From positions 1 through 34,279 of the forward strand of contig MWCI01000034.1 of the NCBI GenBank assembly GCA_002069965.1: a DNA stretch of 34,279 bases, in the 5' to 3' direction. Shown piece after piece: positions 17,893-26,333 of the stretch. Within the stretch, counting starts at the first letter, position 1. Every line of letters begins with the position of its first letter. The stretch is from Spirochaetes bacterium ADurb.Bin218. Its GTDB lineage: Bacteria > Spirochaetota > UBA4802 > UBA5550. Below the pieces are notes generated by a model. The model searched no databases. It saw nothing but the letters and a program-made list of their open reading frames with translations, and was not told where the DNA came from. The position numbers were made by a program, and so were the translations under genes.

Positions 17893-18762
17893 TTATCCTC
17901 TTAAATTTTTGAGAATTTCAGAGTTTATGTTGTGGTCCTTGTAATTTTTTTGTGCTATATTATAATTACTATTTGCATAGCAATATATGCATCCATTGAT
18001 ACATGTGTTGTAAGATCCTATGTCTATGCTTTTAGCACAGTTACAAAACTCTCTTTGATTTTTATCCCTTGGAGCATTTATCTCTTTACCACTGATTTTT
18101 GAAATCAGATCCTTATCTATGCAGCTCCCACGCTTTATTCCATATTTAGTTAAGTCTGTTTTTATAGCGCAGCTTGATAATGAGATATTATAGCTTGAGG
18201 CAATTTCACTAAAATATTTTGACAAACTCTCTATCTCAGGATCCTCTGGTAGTCTAAATTTTATTGAGGACATATTCTTTTCACATTTTTTGTATGGAGT
18301 TAAAAAGCTATATATACAGGTCTTTGTATATGTTGACAGTAGTTTTGAGATTTTTTCAAAATAGAATAGGTGCTTGCTGTAGTCATACTTTTGCGTAAAA
18401 AATACAGGGTCATATCGCCATATAACTTTATCAGGAGATATTATATCCGAAAGCCTTTTAAAGGAATCTATGATTATATTTTTTTGAGGAACATTTTTTT
18501 CAATTGTTCTATCATAGGGTGTAATTGTCCAGTGGAAATAATAGCTGTATTCTTTGATTTCTTTGAGATAATCAAAAAATGGCATTCCATTTTTTGTCCA
18601 GAATACAAAGGCATCAACATCTTCAGCTTTTAGAGAAACTTGTGTTATTTGTGATGGGTTGAAAGGATTTGCTACAAGGACAAATCCCTCTTTGACTCGC
18701 TTGATAAACCACTTGCCATATAGAGCTGGAATATCAGTTCTTCTGCTTGCTGATATTATCAA
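17893..18762 (-). CDS. DUF1848-family protein with C-terminal Cys cluster
   Basis: This 289-residue protein begins MIISASRRTDIPALYGKWF, a DUF1848 signature. The Cys-rich end REFCNCAKSIDIGSY and CINGCIYCYANS resembles the iron-sulfur-binding CxxxCxxC type seen in radical-SAM-like proteins. The internal HWTITPYDRTIE and VIWRYDPVFFT are also family blocks. The function is unknown; a role in DNA or RNA modification has been guessed because of similarity to spore photoproduct lyase-like proteins, but I cannot support it here. The start is TTG at 18762 with AAGGAG about six bases upstream. It sits alone between a convergent activator gene and an upstream FKBP gene on the same strand. Confidence 0.8.
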   Translation of the reverse strand: MIISASRRTDIPALYGKWFIKRVKEGFVLVANPFNPSQITQVSLKAEDVDAFVFWTKNGMPFFDYLKEIKEYSYYFHWTITPYDRTIEKNVPQKNIIIDSFKRLSDIISPDKVIWRYDPVFFTQKYDYSKHLFYFEKISKLLSTYTKTCIYSFLTPYKKCEKNMSSIKFRLPEDPEIESLSKYFSEIASSYNISLSSCAIKTDLTKYGIKRGSCIDKDLISKISGKEINAPRDKNQREFCNCAKSIDIGSYNTCINGCIYCYANSNYNIAQKNYKDHNINSEILKNLRG

Positions 18763-18776
18763 AGGGGACTCCTTTT

Positions 18777-18796
18777 CTGAGGGTAAAAACCCTCAG
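18777..18796. terminator. Short hairpin between the FKBP gene and DUF1848 gene
   Basis: CTGAGGGT (18777-18784), loop AAAA and ACCCTCAG (18789-18796) form an 8-bp GC-rich stem immediately after the minus-strand FKBP gene. There is no good U-tail on either strand. It could attenuate transcription into the DUF1848 gene. Confidence 0.45.
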
Positions 18797-18811
18797 TGAA
18801 AGAATATTGGC

Positions 18812-19486
18812 TTATTTGCCTATTCCAAGAAGTTCCACTTCAAAAATTAATACTGAGTTTCCTGGTATAGCCTGATTTCCCATAGGGCCGTAGCCAAGTT
18901 CTGCAGGTATAACAAGCTCATATTTTGAACCTGTTGGCATGAGTTGCAGCCCTTCAGTCCATCCCTTGATTACAGAATCCAACTGAAATTTTGCAGGTTC
19001 GTTTCTTTTGTAGGAGCTGTCAAATTCTGTTCCATCAATAAGCCGTCCTGTGTAATGAACTGTAACAACATCTGTTGCCTTTGGTTTTGGACCAGTGCCT
19101 TCTCTTAAGACTCTATACTGAAGTCCAGAGGCTGTTGTGTGAACTCCTTCCTTTGCTTTATTTTGGCTAAGGAAAGCCTCACCCTTTGCTTTGTTTTCCT
19201 CTGCAGCTTTCATTCTCTTTTCCTGAAGGCTTATGCGAAGATTCATAATGGCCTGCTGAGCCTCTTCCATAGTAAGAGAGCTTTCCTTGCCTTTAAGGGC
19301 ATCTTCAAGTGCAGCTATGAAAGAATTAACATCAAGGTCTACCTGATCGTTTTTTAGGCTCTTGCCTATGTTATAGCCTATGGCGTAGCTATATTTACCT
19401 TTGTCTGTTGAAAGGTCAGCTTTTTTGCATGCAACTGTTGATATAACCAGTGCAGCTATGAGTAATAGTAGTGTTTTTGATCTCAT
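18812..19486 (-). CDS. FKBP-type peptidyl-prolyl isomerase lipoprotein
   Basis: This 224-residue FkpA/Mip-like isomerase has a lipoprotein signal peptide with lipobox STVAC (Cys20). An N-terminal helical dimerisation domain follows (about 30-115, YAIGYNIGKSLK, MEEAQQAIMNLR). The C-terminal FKBP domain has VVTVHYTGRLIDGTEFDSSY, VIKGWTEGLQLMPTGSKYEL, IPAELGYGP and LIFEVELLGI. It should assist folding of envelope proteins in the periplasm, attached to a membrane. It is monocistronic by spacing: 119 bp separate it from the exporter gene cluster upstream. Confidence 0.93.
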   Translation of the reverse strand: MRSKTLLLLIAALVISTVACKKADLSTDKGKYSYAIGYNIGKSLKNDQVDLDVNSFIAALEDALKGKESSLTMEEAQQAIMNLRISLQEKRMKAAEENKAKGEAFLSQNKAKEGVHTTASGLQYRVLREGTGPKPKATDVVTVHYTGRLIDGTEFDSSYKRNEPAKFQLDSVIKGWTEGLQLMPTGSKYELVIPAELGYGPMGNQAIPGNSVLIFEVELLGIGK

Positions 19487-19605
19487 ACATACCTTATTAA
19501 AATTATTTTTTATTGCCTTAAACTAATGGGTAATATACTTTTATATAAAGGCTAAAAATTGGCAAGCAACAAATAGATTTTTTAAAAATTATTTGCTCCC
19601 TTTGT

Positions 19606-21024
19606 TTAAATTTTTTCTGCTAAATCCTCATAATCTATGGAATACTGTATAAGTGAATTTTGCAATTCTAAAAGATCAATTTTTTGCTGTGTTACAGCAA
19701 GGGATGTATCAATCAGATACTGGAAGTCTTTCCGTGATTGCAGATATTGCCTGTAGATGTTGCGGTATTTTGCCTCAAGAACATTAATTCTTTTTTCAGA
19801 GATGTCAATTATTTCCTTGAGCCCTTCAATTGATTTCAGAGTTGTTTCAAGATTTGTTTTGTGGCTGTTTTTTGCAATTTCAAATTCGCTGTTTATTTCT
19901 TTTACCGCAATTTCAGCTTCTTTTAGGTATACCTTTGCAGAGGTGTTTTCTATAGGATATGTAATCCCAAAGCCTATATAGTATTCAGATTCATTCATTT
20001 TGCTATAGCCTTTGATGCTTTCTGTTGAATTTGCAAGGCGTGTGTATTGCCCGGAAATATCTAATTGAGGCAGCAGCCTGTTTTCTTGAACCTCTGCGCT
20101 GTATAAAAGATTTTCTTTTGTCAGTCTGTAGATCTCTGCGCTGCGAGTTTTTTCGTAAGGGACAGATTCAAAGCTGGCAAGAGTAACATATTGAAGAGTC
20201 TTTGCAAAATCATCTTCCAATGGAGCAGCAGAGGAGAATTCAGGAAAAATTAAAAGGGCTGCTTTTATCTCATCCAGTTTAAGCTCTGCATTTTTATAAT
20301 TGAGCCTATATTGAAGTAACAGAGCATCGACAGAATGGAGATCGGTTTTATCTGCAAGTCCTGATTTTACTTTGTTTTCAATATCAGTTCTTAGTTTTTC
20401 TGTATTGGTGATATATTCTTTCAGGAGATTTAGCTTTTTTATCTGAGCAATCCAGTTAAAGTATAGCTTTTTGTAAGTGTTAAGGTATGTTTTATCTGTT
20501 TCAAATTTTCTAAGCTTTTCTATTTCAAGTTTCATCTTGGCATCATTGACTGTAAATCGATCCAGTGTGCCAAAGGAGTTTTTTAACAATTCCTGAGTAA
20601 ATTTAACATAAAGGGCTGGTCTGTAATAGCCTGTATTTTTTAAATCTTCTGTTACATATTCATAGGAAGTTCCTGCCTCAAGGGTTGTTCCACTTAATAA
20701 TTTTTTTGAAAGAGCAGCATTGGCAGACCAGATTTTACTGTAGTAGGAGCTTTCTGTGGCAGAGTTGTACTTGGAAGATCTGGAATAGTTTCCACTGCCA
20801 GAAAGTGTTGTATCAAGGGAACTTGCAGAAGTTAAGACTGACTTTTCTGCTTTTTCAATAGTGATAGAGCTTCTTTGCAATTCAGGGAGATTGCCCATTA
20901 TGATTTCAAGGTATTCTTTAAAAGAAATTTTTTTTGTCTGAGCAATTTCCTGAGCCATTGACAGGTGCATTAAAAGAATTGTAGATATAAAAATAAAAAT
21001 TGTAATCAGAGTTTTTGTTCTCAT
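19606..21024 (-). CDS. TolC-family outer-membrane efflux protein (second)
   Basis: This 472-residue protein has a signal peptide (hydrophobic TLITIFIFISTILLMHLSMA, then QE) and the OEP-type helical repeats of TolC proteins. It is the last gene of a four-gene minus-strand operon (adaptor, permease, ATPase, channel). Its start overlaps the ATPase gene by four bases (ATGA). It is clearly different in sequence from the TolC-like protein at 398-1738, so it is not a recent duplicate. It should provide the outer-membrane exit of this exporter. Confidence 0.87.
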   Translation of the reverse strand: MRTKTLITIFIFISTILLMHLSMAQEIAQTKKISFKEYLEIIMGNLPELQRSSITIEKAEKSVLTSASSLDTTLSGSGNYSRSSKYNSATESSYYSKIWSANAALSKKLLSGTTLEAGTSYEYVTEDLKNTGYYRPALYVKFTQELLKNSFGTLDRFTVNDAKMKLEIEKLRKFETDKTYLNTYKKLYFNWIAQIKKLNLLKEYITNTEKLRTDIENKVKSGLADKTDLHSVDALLLQYRLNYKNAELKLDEIKAALLIFPEFSSAAPLEDDFAKTLQYVTLASFESVPYEKTRSAEIYRLTKENLLYSAEVQENRLLPQLDISGQYTRLANSTESIKGYSKMNESEYYIGFGITYPIENTSAKVYLKEAEIAVKEINSEFEIAKNSHKTNLETTLKSIEGLKEIIDISEKRINVLEAKYRNIYRQYLQSRKDFQYLIDTSLAVTQQKIDLLELQNSLIQYSIDYEDLAEKI

Positions 21025-21704
21025 TTATTTTTACCCTTTGAATCGTAATCTATCTGACCATCAACAAGGTGAATTTGCCTTGAGGCCATAGAGGCGAAGT
21101 CTGGTTCATGGGTCACCATGACTACAGTTGTGTTCATCTCTTTATTTATCTTGAGCAATATATCCATTACCTTTTCACCATTTTCTGTATCAAGGTTGCC
21201 TGTGGGTTCATCTGCAAATAAGATCTCTGGCTCCATAATAAGAGCCCGTGCCATTGCAGTGCGTTGCATCTCCCCACCGGACATCTGCGATGGTAGTTTA
21301 TCCTTGCAATGATAGATGTTAAAGCTCTTCATTAATTCTATTGCCATTTTGAATTTCTTTTTTTCTTCTTTTATTTTCCGTGCAGGCATGAGTATATTGT
21401 CAAGAGCTGAGATTTCCGGGAGAAGATAATGAAACTGGAAAACAAATCCAAGTTTGCGGTTTCTAAATATATGTATTTCTTTTTCTGACATGGAATGAAT
21501 GTCATTGCCAAGCAAACGCACAGTGCCTGAATTTATTTTGTCAAGACCGCTTATGGAATAAAGGAGAGTGGATTTTCCAGAACCAGATCTGCCTGTGATA
21601 CTTAAGAATTCACCTTTGGCAACTGTAAAGGATATGCCCTTTAGAATAGTAAGGGGAGGCTCACCAAAGGACTTAACTATATTACTGCATTCAATGGCAT
21701 TCAT
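21021..21704 (-). CDS. ABC transporter ATPase, LolD/MacB type
   Basis: This 227-residue ATPase has Walker A TGRSGSGKST, Q-loop FVFQFHYLLPEISA, signature MSGGEMQRTAMARAL, Walker [14 protein letters not shown] and H-loop VMVTHEPDF. The length and motifs fit LolD or MacB-type nucleotide-binding subunits. It overlaps the permease stop by one base and the tolC-like start by four, so all are translated together. It would energise the adjacent FtsX-fold permease. Confidence 0.93.
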   Translation of the reverse strand: MNAIECSNIVKSFGEPPLTILKGISFTVAKGEFLSITGRSGSGKSTLLYSISGLDKINSGTVRLLGNDIHSMSEKEIHIFRNRKLGFVFQFHYLLPEISALDNILMPARKIKEEKKKFKMAIELMKSFNIYHCKDKLPSQMSGGEMQRTAMARALIMEPEILFADEPTGNLDTENGEKVMDILLKINKEMNTTVVMVTHEPDFASMASRQIHLVDGQIDYDSKGKNK

Positions 21705-22936
21705 TATGCTGCTCCTCTGATTATCTCAATTGGAGAAAGTTTGCCAGCTGCTTTTGCAGGGAAGTAACTTGCAATAAGAGCAGAGAAGGTAACCAAAAAA
21801 AATGCCTTGAGGTAGATTGCAATGTCCCATGCGATGGTCATAGTTCTGGGGCCCATCTGGATTTTCATTGACTCAAGGAGCTTGCATATACCAAAGCCTG
21901 CACTTACCCCAAGTATACCGCCAATAAGACCAAGGAGTGCACCTTGAATTAAAAATAAAAACACAGTGTCATTTTGATTGAATCCAATTGATCTTAATAT
22001 GGCAATATCCTTTGTCTTGTGGTTAACAGCCATGTTGAGAATATTATATATCCCAAAGGCGATTATTATAATAAATGATATAGTGGTTATATTTCTAATA
22101 GTGTCTTGAGTCTTCATCATTTCCAGTCTACTTTTATATCTTTGATCCCAGCTTTCAACAGTGTCCGATGATTCCATGTTCCATTTAGTTGCAACATCAG
22201 CAGCCTTGGAGTAATTTTTAATTTTTATTATTATGGAATCAATCTTTCCAGGAGTGCCTGCAACATTTTGAACAGTGGCCAGTGAAGCATATATGGTGCG
22301 GACATCGCTGTGTATTTCTCCTGTATCAAAGGTGCCGATGATCTTCATAGGTATAACGTTACCATTGGCTGTGGATATGTTTATGGTATCATTTACCTTA
22401 ACTCCAAGAAGTAAGAGGAGTCTTTCGCCAACCAATATTACAGAGAGTCCATTATTAAGTGATTCGAGTGAACCGTATGTTATATCTTCATGAAAGGTAG
22501 TTGTCTTTTTATGTTTGATTGGATCAATGCCCACTAAATTTACAGTTTGTTTAAATCCCCCTCTGCTTGCTATGGCTTCTTGAGTGATAGTTGGAGAATA
22601 TCCTGAGACCTCAGGATCTTGTGAAAGCTTTTTATACCATTTTGATATTTGAGTAAGCCCTGTGTTTGAGCGTCTGCCAGATGGTTTGTTGAGCCAGACA
22701 TAATTTTTATCACCTGCAAAGATTTTATTCACAGAGTCTTCATCAATAAATTCATCCTTTGGAGTTACAATTATATGTCCGCTTCTTTCAATGAGGTTAC
22801 TTATCATGTAATTTTGAAAGCCTATCTGAATGCCACTTAATACAATATAACCAGCAGCTCCAAATACTATTGCAAGTAATGTAAGTATGCTTTGACTTTT
22901 ACGTGAAACTATATGCTTCAATGCCAAAAACCACAT
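21704..22936 (-). CDS. ABC transporter permease, FtsX/MacB/LolE fold
   Basis: This 410-residue protein has one N-terminal transmembrane helix (about 14-38), a large periplasmic domain (about 40-285; blocks such as SGYSPTITQEAIAS and VNLVGIDP), and three C-terminal helices (about 288-312, 328-356, 372-398). The motif KDIAILRSIGFNQNDTVFLFLIQGALLGLIGG is typical of the FtsX domain of lipoprotein or MacB-type exporters. It is the only permease gene for two ATPase genes in this window. Its function is mechanotransmission-driven export of a lipoprotein, peptide or small molecule, which cannot be narrowed. Confidence 0.9.
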   Translation of the reverse strand: MWFLALKHIVSRKSQSILTLLAIVFGAAGYIVLSGIQIGFQNYMISNLIERSGHIIVTPKDEFIDEDSVNKIFAGDKNYVWLNKPSGRRSNTGLTQISKWYKKLSQDPEVSGYSPTITQEAIASRGGFKQTVNLVGIDPIKHKKTTTFHEDITYGSLESLNNGLSVILVGERLLLLLGVKVNDTINISTANGNVIPMKIIGTFDTGEIHSDVRTIYASLATVQNVAGTPGKIDSIIIKIKNYSKAADVATKWNMESSDTVESWDQRYKSRLEMMKTQDTIRNITTISFIIIIAFGIYNILNMAVNHKTKDIAILRSIGFNQNDTVFLFLIQGALLGLIGGILGVSAGFGICKLLESMKIQMGPRTMTIAWDIAIYLKAFFLVTFSALIASYFPAKAAGKLSPIEIIRGAA

Positions 22937-22962
22937 TTTTAACTTCCTTGATCTTTATAATC

Positions 22963-23781
22963 TTATCTGAAATCATTTGTTTTTTTATTTGATGACTCAT
23001 TTTTTGTTGAAGGCACAATGACCAAATCGCCGCCGGATATGTCACCATCCAGAACCTCAGCAAGCCCATCGGATGTTTTGCGAATCTTTACAGGGATAAG
23101 TTCAGTTTTGTCCTTTCGTTTTACTTTTACTTTACCATTTACAACTGCAGCCAGAGGTATGAGCACAGCTGAGGGCTTTTCCATAATAATAATTGCAACG
23201 TCACAGGTCATTTCTGGAAGAATAACCTCTGGCATATTTTGAGGTTTTATTTTTACAATAAACTCACCTCCAGATTGGTATACAGAGTAAACTTGACCAG
23301 AAATTTGAGTCTCTCTGTAGTTCTCAAAACTTATGAGAGCCTTCATGCCTTTTTTCACAGATATTATGGATTCTTGATCCAGAGATACTTTTACATATAA
23401 GTCTTTGTTGTTTGTTATACTAAGGACAAGTTGAGAGGAAGGCACAATTTCATTTTCGTTATAGTTTTTGGTAGAAACAATTCCAGCAATTGGCGATCTT
23501 ATAATAACACCGGAATCTGTCATTAGCAAGGGATCTCCTGCTTTAACTTCATCTCCCTCATTAACATAAAATTTTGATATCACAGCACTTGTGCCAAGGC
23601 GAATGTTAGAGCTTTTATCGCTTTTTACAGTCCCAAGGGCATATATGGATTCAGTTACAGGAGCAACTACTGCTTTTTGAATTTTTTCCTTAGAGGAACA
23701 TCCCTTTACGATAATAATAATTATAATAAATAAAACTATAGGAATGATGAATTTTAAGTTTATAAATTTTTTATTAAACAT
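22963..23781 (-). CDS. HlyD/MacA-type adaptor, short
   Basis: This 272-residue membrane-fusion protein has an N-terminal anchor (FIIPIVLFIIIIIIVKGC), a lipoyl-like pair (TSAVISKFYVNEGDEVKAGDPLLM, RSPIAGIVSTKNYNENEIV) with almost no coiled-coil hairpin between, and beta-barrel blocks (VSLDQESIISVKKGMKALIS). The missing hairpin makes it about 90 residues shorter than the adaptor at 1726-2817. It is the first gene of the minus-strand exporter operon, 26 bp before the permease gene. AGGA precedes the ATG. The Cys after the anchor does not sit in a good lipobox. Confidence 0.85.
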   Translation of the reverse strand: MFNKKFINLKFIIPIVLFIIIIIIVKGCSSKEKIQKAVVAPVTESIYALGTVKSDKSSNIRLGTSAVISKFYVNEGDEVKAGDPLLMTDSGVIIRSPIAGIVSTKNYNENEIVPSSQLVLSITNNKDLYVKVSLDQESIISVKKGMKALISFENYRETQISGQVYSVYQSGGEFIVKIKPQNMPEVILPEMTCDVAIIIMEKPSAVLIPLAAVVNGKVKVKRKDKTELIPVKIRKTSDGLAEVLDGDISGGDLVIVPSTKNESSNKKTNDFR

Positions 23782-23888
23782 ATAAAAATCCTGTGACTCT
23801 TTGTATTTTGGAACTCATTTTTTCAAAAAAAATTGTGATCAATTTTTATATATTAGACCGCAAAAGCAGAGAAAAAGTTCCATAAAAT

Positions 23889-24013
23889 ATTTTTTTTCAG
23901 TAATTATTCATAGATATAATTTTTAGTGTAAAATCAAGAAAATATTATCCCAGCCGTCTTTGGCGGCCCCGATAATAGAGTATTTGTATTTTAAAAGAAT
24001 TTAAGGAATAAAT
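23889..24013 (-). repeat. 125-bp intergenic repeat, copy B (inverted)
   Basis: This is the reverse complement of a sequence matching 3611-3735 over its full 125 bp without gaps. The centre forms a strong hairpin: outer arms ATTATC/GATAAT and inner arms GCCGTC/GGCGGC around TTT (23943-23975). It fills most of the 241-bp gap between the thiolase gene and the adaptor gene, both on the minus strand. The central loop sequences differ between copies while the pairing potential is kept, which argues for a structural role. Confidence 0.8.
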
Positions 24014-24022
24014 AGTGATTTT

Positions 24023-25201
24023 TTATATCAATTCAAAAACTGTTGCAACAGCGGGGCCTCCTCCGGCACAAAGAGCTGCAACACCATATTTTGCCTTTCT
24101 TCTCTTCATTTCATGGAGCAGGGTTACAATTAGCCTGACACCGGTTTGCCCTACAGGATGTCCAAGGGAGATACCAGAACCATTGACGTTTATTATTTCT
24201 TTATCAATTTTTAGCTCTCTGTTGCATGCAATTACCTGAGCAGCAAAGGCCTCATTTAGCTCCCAGAGATCTATGTCTTCTTTTTTTAGGCCTGCAAATT
24301 TTAGAGCTCTGTTTACCGCAGGGACAACACCAAAGCCCATAATTTTTGGATCAACAGCAGCAGAGGCAGAGGCAATGATTTTTGCCATTGGTTTTAAACC
24401 CAACTCTTTTGCTTTGTCTGCACCTGCAAGGACAATAGCAGCACCTCCATCATTTATAGACGAAGCATTACCAGCAGTTATTGTTCCATCTTTTTTAAAG
24501 GCAGGCTTTAGCTTGCTTAAAGATTCCATGGAAATATCTTCTTTTGGATGTTCATCAATCTCAAAGGATATATCTCCCTTTTTGCCTTTTATAATTATAG
24601 GAGTAATCTCTTCTTTGAATTTACCCTCTTTAATCGCAGCAATTGCTCTCCTGTGACTCATCAAAGCCCAATCATCCTGTTCTTCTCTGGAGACATTAAA
24701 CTGCTCTGCAAGGTTTTCTGCAGTTATGCCCATGTGATAATTGTTAAAAGCATCAATGAGCCCATCATAAAGCATGTGGTCAACAAAAGGAGAGTCCCCC
24801 ATGCGAAGCCCCTGTCTTGCCTTAAGAGACATGTATGGAGCATTGCTCATACTTTCGTATCCTGCAACAAGCTCAATGTCTGTTTTGCCAAGCATAATCT
24901 GTTGCGAGGCAATTTCTGTTGCTCTCATAGAAGAAGGGCACATCTGATTGATTGTTACAGCAACAGTCTCCACAGGACATCCCACTCCAAGGCAAACCTG
25001 ACGTGCACTGTTGCCCTTGCATCCAGCCTGTAAAACATGACCTCCAATGACCTCATCGATTTGAGATGGCTTAACTCCAGATTTCTCCAGAGCTGATTTT
25101 GCTGCAGCAATACCCAATTCAACAGCAGAAACATTGCTAAGAGTCCCAAGGTAATCTCCAATGGCGGTGCGGCTTGCTCCAAGCACAACGACTTCTCTCA
25201 T
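24023..25201 (-). CDS. Acetyl-CoA acetyltransferase (thiolase)
   Basis: This 392-residue biosynthetic-type thiolase condenses two acetyl-CoA to acetoacetyl-CoA, or runs in reverse. The catalytic residues stand at the standard places: C88 (NQMCPSSMRA), H348 (GISLGHPVGQTG) and C378 (CAGGGPAVA). Other family blocks are WELNEAFAAQ and NASSINDGGAA. AAGGAGG lies just before the ATG. It is divergent from ptb-buk and shares their promoter region, so it likely feeds or drains the same butyryl/acyl-CoA pool. Beta-ketothiolase for longer acyl-CoAs is possible. Confidence 0.95.
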   Translation of the reverse strand: MREVVVLGASRTAIGDYLGTLSNVSAVELGIAAAKSALEKSGVKPSQIDEVIGGHVLQAGCKGNSARQVCLGVGCPVETVAVTINQMCPSSMRATEIASQQIMLGKTDIELVAGYESMSNAPYMSLKARQGLRMGDSPFVDHMLYDGLIDAFNNYHMGITAENLAEQFNVSREEQDDWALMSHRRAIAAIKEGKFKEEITPIIIKGKKGDISFEIDEHPKEDISMESLSKLKPAFKKDGTITAGNASSINDGGAAIVLAGADKAKELGLKPMAKIIASASAAVDPKIMGFGVVPAVNRALKFAGLKKEDIDLWELNEAFAAQVIACNRELKIDKEIINVNGSGISLGHPVGQTGVRLIVTLLHEMKRRKAKYGVAALCAGGGPAVATVFELI

Positions 25202-25241
25202 CTAATCCTCCTTAATCAGTAATTAAAAATTTTGAGGAAAT

Positions 25242-25300
25242 ATTATATATCTTGAAGTGATATATTGCAATAAAATTTTACTAAAACTATATGTAGTAAA
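25242..25300. promoter_or_regulatory. Divergent promoters sharing one -35, with dyad operator
   Basis: The palindrome TTGCAA (25265-25270) reads as a -35 box on both strands. Leftward, 17 bp lead to a perfect TATAAT (25247-25242) for the thiolase gene. Rightward, 17 bp lead to TATATG (25288-25293) for ptb-buk. A perfect dyad TTTACTA-N10-TAGTAAA (25277-25300) covers the rightward spacer and -10, a good position for a repressor. The regulator is not in the window. Confidence 0.6.
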
Positions 25301-25418
25301 TTTTGCTACACGCTTTTTATTAAAATTGCTATAGTCGATTAATAAACAATCTATATGCCCTGACACGGTCATTGTGTTAATATTTAAAAACAGATAAATT
25401 TTTTTAAGAGAGGGATTC

Positions 25419-26315
25419 ATGGTGCTCAGGAATTTAGAAGAGCTGGTTGAAATTGCAAAGGCCAATGGAACAAAAACAGTGGTTGTTGCAGCTGCGGAGG
25501 ATGAACATGCTCTGGCTGCAGTGAGAGATGCAATGAAGATGAAGCTGGTAAGCCCAATACTTGTTGGCAATAAATCAAAAATAGAAGAAGTTGCAAAGTC
25601 GGTTTATTTCCCTTTAAATTCTGCAGAGATTATATCAGAGGATAATCCTGTCCATGCCTGTTCTGTTGCAGTGAGTATAGTGAGAGATGGTGGAGCTGAA
25701 ATTATAATGAAAGGGCTTGTTGGAACTGCTGATTTTTTGAGAGCAATTTTGAATAAAAATACAGGTATAGGAAGAGCCTCTATCATGAGTCATGCAGCAT
25801 TAATTGAGTGTGCCAATTATCATAAGCTTTTATGTATTACAGATGCTGGAATGAATATTGCACCTAATTTTGCTGAAAAAGTGGAGATAGTAAAAAACGC
25901 TGTTTCGATCTACAAAAATCTCAGGCTTGATATTCCAAAGGTAGCAGTGCTGGCTGCAGTGGAAGTGGTTAATGAAAAGATGCAGGCAACAGTTGATGCA
26001 GCAATGCTAACTCAGATGAATAGAAGAGGCCAAATTAAGGATTGCATAATAGATGGGCCTTTTGCCTTTGACAATGTAATTTCAAAAGATGCCTGTATTT
26101 ACAAGGGAATCGAAAGTGATGTTGGAGGTGATGCAGATATAGTTCTTTGCCCCAATCTTGAAACAGGCAACAGCCTCTATAAGGCTCTTACTTATCTTGC
26201 AAAGGCAACAACAGCTTCAGTAATGCTTGGGGCAAAGGTTCCTGTAGTTTTAAATTCACGGACAGACTCAGACAGAAGCAAGCTGATGTCCCTTATTCTG
26301 GCAGCAGCACTATAA
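25419..26315 (+). CDS. ptb: Phosphate butyryltransferase
   Basis: This 298-residue PTA/PTB-fold acyltransferase converts butyryl-CoA plus phosphate to butyryl-phosphate and CoA. Recognisable blocks are PILVGNKSKIEEV, VSIVRDGGAEIIMKGLVGTADFLRAILN, GIGRASIMSHAALIE, ITDAGMNIAP, DGPFAFDNVIS and ADIVLCPNLETGNSLYKAL. Length and motifs fit Ptb rather than the larger phosphotransacetylases. Branched acyl-CoA could also be the substrate. AGAGGG precedes the ATG. The butyrate kinase gene follows after 18 bp. Confidence 0.94.
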   Translation: MVLRNLEELVEIAKANGTKTVVVAAAEDEHALAAVRDAMKMKLVSPILVGNKSKIEEVAKSVYFPLNSAEIISEDNPVHACSVAVSIVRDGGAEIIMKGLVGTADFLRAILNKNTGIGRASIMSHAALIECANYHKLLCITDAGMNIAPNFAEKVEIVKNAVSIYKNLRLDIPKVAVLAAVEVVNEKMQATVDAAMLTQMNRRGQIKDCIIDGPFAFDNVISKDACIYKGIESDVGGDADIVLCPNLETGNSLYKALTYLAKATTASVMLGAKVPVVLNSRTDSDRSKLMSLILAAAL

Positions 26316-26333
26316 AATAAAAGGAAGGATTTT

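Noticed and set aside
24548-25033. 161-codon plus-strand ORF over the thiolase gene
   Set aside because: It is antisense to a well-supported thiolase containing its catalytic Cys, with no ribosome binding site and no family features.
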